From Anaerotruncus sp. G3(2012) (GTDB lineage: Bacteria > Bacillota > Clostridia > Oscillospirales > Ruminococcaceae): a stretch of 64,000 nt of DNA. The stretch covers positions 112,702 to 176,701 of the forward strand of contig NZ_KE159674.1 in assembly GCF_000403395.2 (NCBI RefSeq), in the 5' to 3' direction. How positions within the stretch are numbered: position 1 is the first letter of the stretch; each line of letters opens with the position of its first letter. The position numbers were made by a program, and so were the translations under genes. The notes under the pieces were generated by a model, which had not been told where the DNA came from, ran no database searches, and was given only the letters and a program-made list of their open reading frames with translations. Positions 1 to 8,619 of this stretch are shown here, piece by piece.

Positions 1-967
1 GTGCCGCGAATGCCTCGTTTGCCTCGATCAGGTCCATATCCTCGATCTTGAGTCCGGTCTTTGCAAACAGTTTTTGGGTAGAGGCGGCAGGGCCAATGCC
101 CATGTATGCCGGGTCGACACCAGCGGAGGCACCGCCGATCCATTTCGCCATCGGCTTGATGCCCAGTTCAGCCGCTTTTTCAGCGCTCATGACGACGATC
201 GCAGCCGCACCGTCATTGATGCCGGAAGCGTTTGCAGCGGTGACAGTGCCGTCCTTCTTGAATGCGCCCTTGAGCTTTGCAAGCCCTTCAACGGTCACAC
301 CGTCGCGCGGGAACTCGTCCTTATCGAACATCACGGTCTCTTTTTTCACCTTGACCGGCACCGGGACGATCTCTTCATCAAATTTACCGGCTTTCCGGGC
401 AGCTTCACATTTCTGCTGGCTCTGCGCGGCAAACGCATCCTGCATCTCGCGGGTGATGCCATATTTCTCGGCGACATTCTCTGCGGTGATGCCCATATGG
501 TAGTCATTGAACGCATCCCAGAGCGCATCTTTAATCATTGTGTCAACCAGCGTGCCGTTGTTCATGCGGTAGCCGTAACGCGCCTGCGGCAGCGCAAACG
601 GAGCCGCCGACATATTCTCCATGCCGCCTGCAACGATGATATCCGCTTCACCGGCTAGGATCATTGCAGCCGCCATGTTGACGCATTTCAGGCCGGAGCC
701 GCAGACGTTATTGACAGTCAGTGCAGGGACGTCGACCGGAACCCCCGCCTTCACTGCGGCCTGACGTGCAACGTTCTGCCCCAAAGCGCCCTGGAGCACG
801 CAGCCCATCAGCACCTCATCGACCGCCTCCGGCTTGACCCCGGCGCGGTTGAGCGCTTCCTTAATCACGATAGAACCCATCTCCGCCGCCGGAACATTCG
901 CCAGCGAGCCGCCCATTCTGCCGAGCGCGGTACGCACAGCGCCAACCAGTACTACTTCTCTTGCCAT
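1..967 (-). CDS. Acetyl-CoA C-acetyltransferase (thiolase), 3' end outside window
   Basis: Condenses two acetyl-CoA to acetoacetyl-CoA (or the reverse) in the cytoplasm, feeding butyrate or polyketide-type carbon flow. The reverse-strand translation begins [20 protein letters not shown], typical of biosynthetic thiolases, and has the nucleophile Cys89 in [11 protein letters not shown]. The reading frame is open to the window edge after about 322 codons; the family is about 392 residues, so the C-terminal part with the second catalytic Cys and the His is missing only because the window ends. The ATG at 967 is preceded by GGAGGCG. No partner gene (such as hbd or crt) lies upstream on this strand. 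Confidence 0.93.
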   Translation of the reverse strand, partial: MAREVVLVGAVRTALGRMGGSLANVPAAEMGSIVIKEALNRAGVKPEAVDEVLMGCVLQGALGQNVARQAAVKAGVPVDVPALTVNNVCGSGLKCVNMAAAMILAGEADIIVAGGMENMSAAPFALPQARYGYRMNNGTLVDTMIKDALWDAFNDYHMGITAENVAEKYGITREMQDAFAAQSQQKCEAARKAGKFDEEIVPVPVKVKKETVMFDKDEFPRDGVTVEGLAKLKGAFKKDGTVTAANASGINDGAAAIVVMSAEKAAELGIKPMAKWIGGASAGVDPAYMGIGPAASTQKLFAKTGLKIEDMDLIEANEAFAA

Positions 968-1140
968 AATAAACGCCTCCGTTATTTATTTTGGTCTTCC
1001 ACTTCTTCAACCCCGCTCACAGGCGGTGAATTACTAGCCCAGTATACACCAGTTTCGCACAAATTGCTAGAATCCTTCCGTTTTTCCGCAAATTTTCCTG
1101 CAAAAAACACAACCTAATGCAGTTTTTTGTCTCCTGTATC

Positions 1141-1172
1141 GGGAAAAGCAGGAAAAACGCATTTTTTCCTGC
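1141..1172 (-). terminator. Hairpin terminator after the small DUF1576 partner gene
   Basis: GCAGGAAAAA at 1148-1157 pairs perfectly with TTTTTCCTGC at 1163-1172. Read on the minus strand it ends in TTTT and lies 15 bases beyond the stop of the gene ending at 1187. Confidence 0.55.
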
Positions 1173-1186
1173 AAGTACCAGCCCTG

Positions 1187-1552
1187 TCAATCCCGCTGTT
1201 TGAAAAGCACCAGATCCACCCGTTCGTCGGTGATCTGTACCGAAGCGCGGTCGATCATCTGCCCAATCAAATGCAGTTCGGAGTCCTGCCCGCCCCCGTT
1301 ACGGTTAGAGCCTGCGAGCTGCCAGAAAAATTCCTCCAGGCTTTGGTCCCGTTCGGATTCTTCCACCTGTAGAAAGCGTTCAAGGTCGTTGACCCGGGCG
1401 CGCTCCGAAGGGCTGTATCCGCTTGAAAAGTGCAGTTCGCATCCGTTTTCCAGCCGCAGCAGGTTAATCCGTATCCCCTGAGAGCCGACACTAAAGAAAA
1501 AATAAGTCAGCTCATCCATAATTCGGGTCATCTTTTTGATAGTCGCATTCAT
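1187..1552 (-). CDS. Conserved-looking small cytoplasmic protein next to DUF1576 gene, function unknown
   Basis: A 121-residue soluble, acidic protein I cannot assign. It has no membrane segment or cysteine motif. The middle contains ELHFSSGYSPSER and the end QITDERVDLVLFKQ. I start it at the ATG at 1552 because AGGAAGTGG precedes it; an upstream in-frame start at 1612 has no such site. It follows the DUF1576 membrane protein by 116 bases on the same strand, so the two are probably co-transcribed and this may be a soluble partner. A weak similarity in style to histidine-kinase-like ATPase folds is possible but unproven. Confidence 0.6.
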   Translation of the reverse strand: MNATIKKMTRIMDELTYFFFSVGSQGIRINLLRLENGCELHFSSGYSPSERARVNDLERFLQVEESERDQSLEEFFWQLAGSNRNGGGQDSELHLIGQMIDRASVQITDERVDLVLFKQRD

Positions 1553-1668
1553 CCCTACCACTTCCTTTCCTGTTTTTATCGCGAAACAGCGAAGCGCTGC
1601 TTCCTGAACCATCCAGGGGCTGCCTGAAAGCTAAAATGATCGTCCGGTTTACAGTTTTCAAGCAAGCC

Positions 1669-2940
1669 CTAATCACCATCTTCTTTGCGGAATGCCTCGA
1701 TCAGCGGCAACAGCACCATACAGACCAGCCCCGCAGCAAATCCGTTGTTGTAAAGATTCAATCCGCCGTGTAGAATGTTGGTGTTGAGCACGACCGAAGC
1801 GTGCAGGATTCCCGCAAGGATCCCCCATTTCCAGCCGTACTGCCCAGAGATCGGGGCGAGCCCGGTCGAAAAAAGGGCTGCCAAAAGCACGCTGGGGGAA
1901 TCCAACTTCCAGACCATAAAATAAGAGCTTATGACCACCCCCGCCATCACTGGGACGATATTGCGCATATGCTTACCAAATGCACCAAATCCACAGATGG
2001 TCAGGATACCGCCGATTGTCGGACCGTTGAGATCACCACCGACCAGCAGCACATAAGCGGTCGCGAAACCACCAACCACTCCCATGTTAATCAGCACGAG
2101 GGGGTAACCGTCGAGCAGGATGAAGTCCGCCACCGAGCGGCCAGTGTGGCGATGGATACGGGAAAAACCGGAAAAGCACTTCCCATTTAGCCAAAAGCCG
2201 GTAAAAACCATAATTCCAAAGAGTAAAAACAGGAAGATTGAAAACGGCAGGTTATACCCGGTGCTCCAAACCATCCGGGAATCAAACTCATGTCCGAAGG
2301 ATTTGAACAGGGAAGCGAGCACCATGCCGATCAATCCGGCAGTAAAGCCGACATTATAGAGATTGTATCCCTGGTGCACCCGCAAGGTATAGGCGGCGAG
2401 CGGCGGCAGAACAAACCCGATCAGCAGACCGATCAGACAGCCGATAAGATAGCGAAAAAGCGGGGTGCCATTCTGCCCGATCGAAGCGATCTCGGTGACG
2501 ACCGGAGCGAGCGCTGTTCCGAAAAGGGATATGTAGATATAACGGGAAAAAGGCTCTTGCTTATAGAGAGAGTAGAGGTAGCCCCCGATGATGATAGGGA
2601 AGATGTTGCTGATGTCTTTACCGAACAGGGAAAAACCCGCCATCAAAAACAGGCAGGCCACACTGATTCCGGAAAATGGGACCTTGGCTATCCGAAGCAG
2701 AAAAACCGAGATGAGCGTCACCAGCCCCGCATTGACGAATGCCGCGCCAACTCCACCAATCAGCATGGAATCGGTAATTAAGACTGCCTGCGTGGTGACG
2801 ATCTGATAAAGCCCGATTGCGATCTGCCAGGGCGGATCGCACAGGAAGCCATATCCGATCAGCAAGAGGGAAAAGATGAGCATGGTGGATTGGATGAAAT
2901 CGCTGGGATGTTTGGCATTGTAGGTTAAAGAACGCCGCAA
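1669..2940 (-). CDS. DUF1576 family polytopic membrane protein
   Basis: A membrane protein of about 423 residues with roughly ten hydrophobic segments, matching the DUF1576 family of Clostridia; transport is likely but the substrate is unknown. The two halves look like an internal duplication: FGKDISNIFP and NLYNVGFTAGL in the first half recur as FGKHMRNIVP and NLYNNGFAAGL in the second. The start is most likely TTG at 2940, because AGGAGG sits 7 bases before it; the frame extends to another TTG at 2961, but that would place the ribosome site inside the gene. The C-terminus is short and charged. It precedes the small 121-residue gene in a probable two-gene operon. Confidence 0.82.
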   Translation of the reverse strand: MRRSLTYNAKHPSDFIQSTMLIFSLLLIGYGFLCDPPWQIAIGLYQIVTTQAVLITDSMLIGGVGAAFVNAGLVTLISVFLLRIAKVPFSGISVACLFLMAGFSLFGKDISNIFPIIIGGYLYSLYKQEPFSRYIYISLFGTALAPVVTEIASIGQNGTPLFRYLIGCLIGLLIGFVLPPLAAYTLRVHQGYNLYNVGFTAGLIGMVLASLFKSFGHEFDSRMVWSTGYNLPFSIFLFLLFGIMVFTGFWLNGKCFSGFSRIHRHTGRSVADFILLDGYPLVLINMGVVGGFATAYVLLVGGDLNGPTIGGILTICGFGAFGKHMRNIVPVMAGVVISSYFMVWKLDSPSVLLAALFSTGLAPISGQYGWKWGILAGILHASVVLNTNILHGGLNLYNNGFAAGLVCMVLLPLIEAFRKEDGD

Positions 2941-3053
2941 ATCCACACCTCCTGTAAGCAACGGCCGTACTGGTTGTCGGGTCAGTATGTGCTGATTTTA
3001 CCATATTTTTAGAGATACGCCAAGGTGTTTTTTGGTAAAATTACAGGATTTCA

Positions 3054-3446
3054 TCAGGTTTTCCCCAGAAATTGATTTCCACATCTGGGGCAGGTGATGC
3101 TTACCTTTCCGCGGCCGCGTGGAACACGCAGCTTCTGCCCACAGTTGCGGCATTTAAAATGGCGATGGGTACGGCAGTCCCGCAGGTTATCGGTCATCCG
3201 GTACCAACGTTCACGCATGGGGAACCAGTAGCGCAGGAACTTCTGGTTTTCTTCATGCCGCCGCGTGATATTGCGGGAAAACATCCGCAGGTAGCAGAGT
3301 ACTAACAGAATAAACGACAACCAATAAAAAATCCGGATTCGCAGAAGCCTGCTGACCAGCAAGAGCGCAATACTCAAGACCAGCATCGCAACATTGAGCT
3401 GATCCGAACCATATCTTCCGTACATCATCCTTCTAAGCCAGTTCAT
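3054..3446 (-). CDS. Membrane protein with C-terminal zinc ribbon
   Basis: A 130-residue protein. Two adjacent hydrophobic segments (about residues 17-35 and 38-55) are followed by a basic linker and a C-terminal zinc ribbon with two Cys pairs (CRNCGQ and CPRCGN). Small membrane-anchored zinc ribbons of this kind are common in Clostridia without known function. It lies downstream of the rpsF-ssb-rpsR terminator. A tandem TGTGAACA pair at 3521-3537 lies about 75 bases upstream and may be a regulator site. Confidence 0.75.
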   Translation of the reverse strand: MNWLRRMMYGRYGSDQLNVAMLVLSIALLLVSRLLRIRIFYWLSFILLVLCYLRMFSRNITRRHEENQKFLRYWFPMRERWYRMTDNLRDCRTHRHFKCRNCGQKLRVPRGRGKVSITCPRCGNQFLGKT

Positions 3447-3597
3447 AATCGTCCTTCTTTCATTTTACATTCCATGTTCAAAATACTACCATAAAATCCA
3501 CAAACGATCAATGTATCCGATGTGAACAGTGTGAACAAAAACCAAATAAAAAAATCCGAAAAGGGAAGTCTTAGGAGAGAATCAAAAAGGGTGAACA

Positions 3598-3632
3598 AAT
3601 AAAATATAGCTGCTGTTTCCAGAAACAGCAGC
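3598..3632 (-). terminator. Intrinsic terminator of rpsF-ssb-rpsR
   Basis: GCTGCTGTTTC at 3609-3619 pairs perfectly with GAAACAGCAGC at 3622-3632. On the minus strand it is followed by a T-rich stretch, about 30 bases after the rpsR stop. Confidence 0.85.
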
Positions 3633-3663
3633 CATAAAAATCGTTCAGTATCTATCAGCAAAA

Positions 3664-3918
3664 TTAGTCGCTGACATAGGGCAGCAGACCAAGATGACGG
3701 GCGCGCTTAATCGCAATGGTAAGCTGACGCTGATGGCGCGCACAGGTACCGGTTACACGGCGGGGAACAATTTTTGCACGTTCGCTCAGGTATCTTCTCA
3801 GGCGCGGGACATCCTTATAATCGATCGGGCCGAGCTTATCGACACAGAACGAGCAGACTTTTTTTCTGCCTTTTCTGCCGCCGGAGCGGGGACCTCTGTT
3901 TTCTCTCTCGAAAGCCAT
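3664..3918 (-). CDS. rpsR: 30S ribosomal protein S18
   Basis: Small-subunit protein that packs against S6 on the 30S platform. The 84 residues contain the S18 core ([19 protein letters not shown] and ARHQRQL) plus an N-terminal KVCSFCVDK pair of cysteines, as in the zinc-binding (C+) S18 form. ATG at 3918 is chosen because AAGGAGG lies 9 bases upstream; a GTG at 3924 is too close to that site. Last gene of the rpsF-ssb-rpsR operon. Confidence 0.97.
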   Translation of the reverse strand: MAFERENRGPRSGGRKGRKKVCSFCVDKLGPIDYKDVPRLRRYLSERAKIVPRRVTGTCARHQRQLTIAIKRARHLGLLPYVSD

Positions 3919-3987
3919 AATCACAAACCTCCTTATACGGTTTCTTCAGTGTGCCGCGGAAAATGCGGGGGAGAATACTCTAGTTAA

Positions 3988-4443
3988 TTAGAACGGCAGA
4001 TCGTCCGAATCAGCAGGCATCTCGGCAAAGTCGCCCACATCACCGCTCGAATAGGAAACAGCGGGCTGAGGGGGAGCCTGTGTTGGCGCAGGAGTACGAT
4101 AATCCTGCGGTGCGCCCGCACTGGCATTTTTGGATTCGCCGAACTGCACATTATCCGCGACCACTTCAACCGCCTTGCGCTTATTGCCGTTTTTATCCTC
4201 ATAGAGGCGGGTCTGAATCGAACCCTCCACAATAATCATCTTGCCTTTGGCAAAATACCGCGAAACAAATTCCGCGCTCTGCCGCCATGCAACGATGTCG
4301 ATAAAATCAGCCTGACGTTCCCGGTCCTTGGCGTAGTTGCGGTCGATCGCAATGGTGAACGAACAGACCGAAATGCCGTTTGGGGTCTGTCTCAGTTCAG
4401 GATCGGCAACGAGACGGCCCATCAGGATCGCTCTATTTAACAT
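3988..4443 (-). CDS. ssb: Single-stranded DNA-binding protein
   Basis: Binds single-stranded DNA as a tetramer in replication and repair. The 151 residues comprise an N-terminal OB fold (MLNRAILMGRLVADPELR, then FIDIVAWRQSAEFV and KGKMIIVEGSIQTR), a Pro/Gln/Ala-rich linker and the acidic tip DSDDLPF that recruits partner proteins. It sits between rpsF and rpsR, the standard Firmicute arrangement, and is transcribed with them from the promoter at 4876-4904. Confidence 0.97.
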   Translation of the reverse strand: MLNRAILMGRLVADPELRQTPNGISVCSFTIAIDRNYAKDRERQADFIDIVAWRQSAEFVSRYFAKGKMIIVEGSIQTRLYEDKNGNKRKAVEVVADNVQFGESKNASAGAPQDYRTPAPTQAPPQPAVSYSSGDVGDFAEMPADSDDLPF

Positions 4444-4464
4444 AGCCGTACACCATCCTTGTCC

Positions 4465-4782
4465 TTATGCTTCCTCCGCCTGGGTTGCTTCCTCTTTCGC
4501 AACGATCAGGCTGCGAAGAACGCCGTCCGTAATCTTGTAGATACGGTCAAGCTCTGCAGGGAATTCTGGGGACGAGGTAAACTCAACAACTACATAATGA
4601 CCAACCGTCTCGTCGTTGATCGGGTAGGCCAGTGTGCGCTGCCCCCAGGTATCCACCTTGTTGATGGTCGCATTGTCGGCGATCAGAGTGTTGAACTTCT
4701 CAACCAGAGCGTTCACCGATTCCTCACCGTTCTTCACACTGAATACCATGACAGTCTCGTAATTTGCTTTCAGCTGTGCCAT
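4465..4782 (-). CDS. rpsF: 30S ribosomal protein S6
   Basis: Small-subunit protein that pairs with S18. The 105 residues carry the S6 core (TWGQRTLAYPINDETVGHYV) and a short Glu-rich C-terminal tail. First gene of rpsF-ssb-rpsR; GGAGGTG precedes the ATG at 4782. In Firmicutes the S6:S18 leader can be autoregulatory; I did not resolve such a structure in the 93 bases between promoter and start. Confidence 0.97.
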   Translation of the reverse strand: MAQLKANYETVMVFSVKNGEESVNALVEKFNTLIADNATINKVDTWGQRTLAYPINDETVGHYVVVEFTSSPEFPAELDRIYKITDGVLRSLIVAKEEATQAEEA

Positions 4783-4875
4783 TTGAACACCTCCTTTTGG
4801 ACTTTAGGCCCTGCCTCGAACGGACAGAGCAAGGATGTTGAAGTTACAGGACATGATCCCGTGACTAACCAGTAA

Positions 4876-4904
4876 ATTATAGCAGAAGCGGAAAGGTTCG
4901 TCAA
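4876..4904 (-). promoter_or_regulatory. Sigma-A promoter of rpsF operon
   Basis: On the minus strand, TTGACG (4904-4899), a 17-base spacer, then TATAAT (4881-4876), about 95 bases before rpsF. Confidence 0.85.
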
Positions 4905-4975
4905 GTGCCAGTGGAGGAAAATTCGACGTTTTTTCGAAAAGGCCACTCTAAAAGCGTTTTTCGAGAAATGGTAGG

Positions 4976-5035
4976 TTGACAAGATATGCTGTTTTTGCTA
5001 TAGTAATTCTAAAATTGAATAGTTCATTTTTGAAT
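4976..5035 (+). promoter_or_regulatory. Sigma-A promoter and likely operator of the marR gene
   Basis: TTGACA (4976-4981), 17 bases, TATAGT (4999-5004). Just downstream, at 5015-5035, three half-sites TGAA/TTCA/TGAA form overlapping inverted repeats across the transcription start. That is where an autoregulating MarR protein would bind. Confidence 0.75.
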
Positions 5036-5052
5036 AATAAGGAAGTGAATCT

Positions 5053-5493
5053 ATGGACTTTATAAAGGGGATTGAACTCCCCTATAAAATTCTGCGGGCC
5101 TATGGACAGATCTGCAAGGGAATCTGCAAGAAGACGCAGATTCCGCAGACTGCTTTTGACATCCTCATGTTTCTTGCAAACAATCCGAACCTGAATACTG
5201 CGCGGGATATTGTGCAAATCAGAGGCATCAAGGCCAATCTTGTTTCGATCAATGTGGATCGCCTGGTGAATGAAGGGCTGCTGGAGCGAAGGCCTGCGCC
5301 CGGAGACCGCAGGAAAACGATTTTGGTCTGTACCGAAAAAGCCGCTCCTTTTATAGAACAGGGACATATCATTCAAAGCCAGTTTTTGGAGCAGCTTTTC
5401 CAGGGCATTGATGCGGCACAGTACCAGAATTTCCTTGGAACATTGGACAGGATTGATCAAAATACAACGAACATGATGAAGGGGAAGATGTGA
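5053..5493 (+). CDS. MarR family transcriptional regulator
   Basis: A 146-residue winged-helix repressor. The recognition region (KANLVSINVDRLVNEGLLER) is followed by the wing (RPAPGDRRKTILVCTEKA), and helical dimerisation segments flank it. MarR proteins bind palindromes as dimers and release on ligand binding. The exporter gene starts 2 bases after the stop, so the regulator probably controls its own operon through the half-sites at 5015-5035. The inducer is unknown; given the exporter type, a sulfur oxyanion or organic sulfonate is a guess. Confidence 0.88.
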   Translation: MDFIKGIELPYKILRAYGQICKGICKKTQIPQTAFDILMFLANNPNLNTARDIVQIRGIKANLVSINVDRLVNEGLLERRPAPGDRRKTILVCTEKAAPFIEQGHIIQSQFLEQLFQGIDAAQYQNFLGTLDRIDQNTTNMMKGKM

Positions 5494-5494
5494 T

Positions 5495-6268
5495 ATGGAA
5501 CTGCTTATGACAATCGCAGTGACCTTTTTTGCCGGTATGGGCGCGGGCCTCGGGACCGGCTTTGCGGGGATGAGTGCCGCTGCCGTAATCAGCCCCATGC
5601 TTATCAGCTTTCTGCATATAGAGCCCTATATGGCGGTTGGAATTGCACTTTCGTCTGATGTGCTGGCGAGCGCAGTATCCGCCTACACCTATAAAAAGAA
5701 TCAAAATCTGGACATCAGAAATGGATTCCTCATGATGTGCAGCGTTTTATTGTTCACCGTCGTTGGGAGTTATGTTTCGAGCCTGATCCCTTCTGCGGCG
5801 ATGGGGAATTTTTCAATATTTATGACCTTCCTTCTCGGCATCAAATTTATTGTGAGACCGGTGATGACCACCAAGGAAGCGATGAAGCGGACAGCCCCCG
5901 GGAAAAGGGCGGTTCAGTCGGTTGCCTGTGGAATCCTCATCGGCTTCATCTGCGGGTTTGTCGGAGCGGGTGGCGGCATGATGATGCTCCTGATACTGAC
6001 CTCCGTTCTGGGATATGAGCTGAAGACAGCCGTCGGCACCAGCGTATTTATCATGACGTTTACCGCACTGACTGGTGCTGTTTCCCATTTCCGGATTGGC
6101 GGCTCCCCGGACTGGTTGGTTATGGCGTTATGCATACTTTTTACCTTCCTGTGGGCCAGAGTTGCGGCAATCTTTGCGAATAGGGCAGAACCAAAGACGT
6201 TAAACCGGGCGACCGGGGTCATTTTGGTTCTTCTGGGACTTGCTATTTTTCTGTTCAATCTTCTGTAA
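5495..6268 (+). CDS. TauE/SafE (TSUP) family membrane exporter
   Basis: A 257-residue protein with about eight membrane segments in two similar halves; each half has a Gly-rich motif of the family (GAGLGTGFAG near residue 17 and GFVGAGGGMMM near residue 150). TSUP proteins move sulfite, sulfoacetate, thiosulfate or related anions. It directly follows the MarR gene with a 1-base gap, and the pair looks like a ligand-induced efflux operon. No terminator is evident in the next 230 bases. Confidence 0.88.
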   Translation: MELLMTIAVTFFAGMGAGLGTGFAGMSAAAVISPMLISFLHIEPYMAVGIALSSDVLASAVSAYTYKKNQNLDIRNGFLMMCSVLLFTVVGSYVSSLIPSAAMGNFSIFMTFLLGIKFIVRPVMTTKEAMKRTAPGKRAVQSVACGILIGFICGFVGAGGGMMMLLILTSVLGYELKTAVGTSVFIMTFTALTGAVSHFRIGGSPDWLVMALCILFTFLWARVAAIFANRAEPKTLNRATGVILVLLGLAIFLFNLL

Positions 6269-6500
6269 ACGCAGGGAATTCGTTTTGTATCTTCGGCAAA
6301 GAAAGCGTGAAACACGTTCTCAGCCGGTTTCAAACAGACGCGAATAAAAAGAATCCGGCGTTCTGATCGGTTGTGACAGTCTGCGCGGTCTTTTCGCTAC
6401 AAATTTACAGGGTTTTTTAGACAATTCATAGTTTATTAAACAAATTGGAAGCTGATTCGTGTAAACTGGTATCGTTAAGTATCTTGTAATGGAGCACACT

Positions 6501-7379
6501 ATGTTTGGATATGTGAAGCCCTTTAAGCCGCAGATGCGGGTTTGTGAATACGAAACCTACAAGGCGGTTTACTGTGGACTGTGTAAGCAGCTGGGCCGCA
6601 CATACGGCCCATTCTCTCGGCTCACCCTCAGCTATGATTTTACCTTTCTTGCGCTGCTTCAGATGTCACTCCAAGACAAGCCGCAGGATTTTTCGCTTCG
6701 GCGGTGTATGCTGAACCCACTGAAAAAAGCGCCGTGTTGTGAAGAAAGCGGGGCTTTGGAGTTCGCAGGGGGGGCCGCAATGCTGACCCTCTATTTCAAA
6801 CTGCTCGACAATTATAACGACGGCGGGTTTGTTCAGCGGTTGGGTTCTCTGGCCTGCAAGCCTTTGGTATGGTTTGCCTACCGGAAAGCGGCGGACGTCT
6901 ATCCCGAAACAGCCTCAATCCTCTATGAGACGATCAGCAGGCAGAGTCTGATCGAAAGCGAGCGGTGTGACAGTGTGGATCAGGCGAGTGAGCCGACCGC
7001 CCTTGCGCTTTCGGGGCTTTGCGGGCAGCTTTCGGAGGAACCCGGCTGCAAACGGGTGCTGCTGCGGTTTGGGTATCTGCTGGGGCGGTATGTCTATCTT
7101 GCGGATGCGCTGGACGATCTGGAGGAAGATGTTCGTCAGGGCAGCTACAACGCCTTTCTGCTGCGGGAGCATCTGGATGCTATCCCCTCGGACGAACAGC
7201 TCGCGGCCATCCGGGAGAACGCGAAAGGCTCCCTGTTCCTCACGATCGCCGAGCTGGAAAAAACATATGACCTGCTTGACTTGCAGTATTATAAGCCGAT
7301 CTTGGACAACATTGTCTATTTGGGGCTTCGCGATACCGTTGAACGAATCTTGTTGCCAAAGGAGACGAAACGCAGATGA
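6501..7379 (+). CDS. DUF5685 family protein
   Basis: A 292-residue protein of a clostridial family without assigned function. The start is the ATG at 6501 (MFGYVKPFKPQMRVCEYE), preceded by GGAG at 6 bases; homologues begin in the same way. It has a Cys pair near the N-terminus (YCGLC) and a late acidic helix YLADALDDLEEDVRQGSYN that resembles the DDxxD signature of all-helical isoprenoid synthases, though a catalytic role is unproven. It overlaps the J-domain gene by 4 bases, so the two are translationally coupled and may work together. Confidence 0.8.
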   Translation: MFGYVKPFKPQMRVCEYETYKAVYCGLCKQLGRTYGPFSRLTLSYDFTFLALLQMSLQDKPQDFSLRRCMLNPLKKAPCCEESGALEFAGGAAMLTLYFKLLDNYNDGGFVQRLGSLACKPLVWFAYRKAADVYPETASILYETISRQSLIESERCDSVDQASEPTALALSGLCGQLSEEPGCKRVLLRFGYLLGRYVYLADALDDLEEDVRQGSYNAFLLREHLDAIPSDEQLAAIRENAKGSLFLTIAELEKTYDLLDLQYYKPILDNIVYLGLRDTVERILLPKETKRR

Positions 7380-7993
7380 CAGATCCTTATAAGGTCTTAG
7401 GGGTTTCCCCCACTGCAACGGATGAGCAGGTGAAATCTGCCTACCGGGAGCTTGCTAAAAAGTATCACCCCGACAACTATGTGAACAATCCGCTCTCTGA
7501 CCTTGCGGAAGAAAAGATGCAGGAGATCAATCAGGCGTACGATGCGATCCTTGCACAGCGCAAGGCCGGGCAGGGCGGTTCCACCTATGGCGGCGGTGGC
7601 TATACCGGCGGCTATGGCGGCTCATCCCAGTTTGCGGACATCCGCAGAATGATCAATGCGGGAAGGCTCGCCGAGGCACAGGAACTGTTGGACGGGGTTT
7701 CGGCCGGCAGCCGGGATGCAGAGTGGTATTTTCTGAAAGGCAGCATCTACTATTCCCGCGGATGGCTGGACGACGCGCTCCAGAGTTTCCAGAAGGCGTG
7801 TGCAATGAATCCCCAGAACAGGGAGTATTCTGCGGCTTATAACCAGCTTCTCTGGCAGCGTCAGACCGGTCAGGCCCGTTATGGCCAGGGCGGATATACG
7901 ACGCACATGAATGCTGCGCCATGCAGCTGCTGTGATATCTGTGCTGCGCTCTACTGCGCCAACTGCTGCATGGATTGCGGCGGCTGCTTCTAA
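7376..7993 (+). CDS. J-domain protein with TPR-like middle and Cys-rich tail
   Basis: A 205-residue co-chaperone-like protein. The J domain (residues 3-60) has the HPD motif at 31-33, needed to stimulate DnaK ATPase. A Gly/Tyr-rich linker (72-85) leads to a helical region resembling two TPR units (about 90-155). The last 23 residues hold nine cysteines in mixed CC, CxxC and CxC spacing, which suggests metal binding. It lacks the DnaJ zinc-finger and C-terminal domains, so it is a specialised J protein. It starts inside the stop of the DUF5685 gene (ATGA). Confidence 0.88.
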   Translation: MTDPYKVLGVSPTATDEQVKSAYRELAKKYHPDNYVNNPLSDLAEEKMQEINQAYDAILAQRKAGQGGSTYGGGGYTGGYGGSSQFADIRRMINAGRLAEAQELLDGVSAGSRDAEWYFLKGSIYYSRGWLDDALQSFQKACAMNPQNREYSAAYNQLLWQRQTGQARYGQGGYTTHMNAAPCSCCDICAALYCANCCMDCGGCF

Positions 7994-8069
7994 AGCCTGG
8001 TCAAAAAATCGGAACATCCTTTTTGAAACAGGCTTTGGTTTCTATCCCATCCCGCTTTGGAGGCACTCT

Positions 8070-8606
8070 ATGAAAAAAAGTACACAGGTTGCAATCGGCG
8101 GGCTCTCCGCCGCGGTCTGCCTGCTGATGCTGTTCATGACCGGGTTGATCCCGTTTTCTTCCTATGTTTTTCCCGCCTTTGCGGGGATTGTCCTGATTGC
8201 CGTTTCAGAGGAGAATGGTGTTCGGACAGCTTTGATGGTTTATCTCTCGGTTTCTTTGCTTTCCCTTTTTTTGATCCCTGACCAGGAAGCAAAGCTGTTG
8301 TTCATTCTTCTGCTGGGCTATTATCCGATGATCCGCCCGGTATTCCAACGGCTTTTTCGCCCGTTCGCCTATCTGGCAAAGCTCGTACTTTTTAATCTGG
8401 TGCTTGTAGCATTTTATTATATCTGCCTCTATGTGTTTGGCATCCCGGACCTTCTTGACGGCTGGGGCAGTTTTGGACAATATGCCACATATATTGTCCT
8501 AGGCATGGCAAATCTCACCTTTTTGATGTATGATTCCATGCTGACCCAGGTACTGCGATTCTATGTCGAGTGGTTTCGGCCCAAAATCCTACGCAAAATT
8601 TTTTAA
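8070..8606 (+). CDS. Polytopic membrane protein, unknown function
   Basis: A 178-residue hydrophobic protein with about five or six membrane segments (first at residues 8-25). GGAGG precedes the ATG at 8070, which fixes the start; the frame is open further upstream but overlaps the J-domain gene. The pattern of short hydrophobic segments with GYYP in the middle resembles a clostridial family related in shape to ECF transporter S components, but no substrate can be named. Same direction as the J-domain gene and next gene, likely one transcription unit ending at 9195. Confidence 0.7.
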   Translation: MKKSTQVAIGGLSAAVCLLMLFMTGLIPFSSYVFPAFAGIVLIAVSEENGVRTALMVYLSVSLLSLFLIPDQEAKLLFILLLGYYPMIRPVFQRLFRPFAYLAKLVLFNLVLVAFYYICLYVFGIPDLLDGWGSFGQYATYIVLGMANLTFLMYDSMLTQVLRFYVEWFRPKILRKIF

Positions 8607-8619
8607 GGCAGGTGTTTTT

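Noticed and set aside
3443-3661. Open frame of 72 codons on the minus strand, Phe/Leu-rich
   Set aside because: It runs over the rpsR terminator and overlaps the next gene's start. The hydrophobic reading comes from T-rich non-coding DNA and there is no ribosome site.
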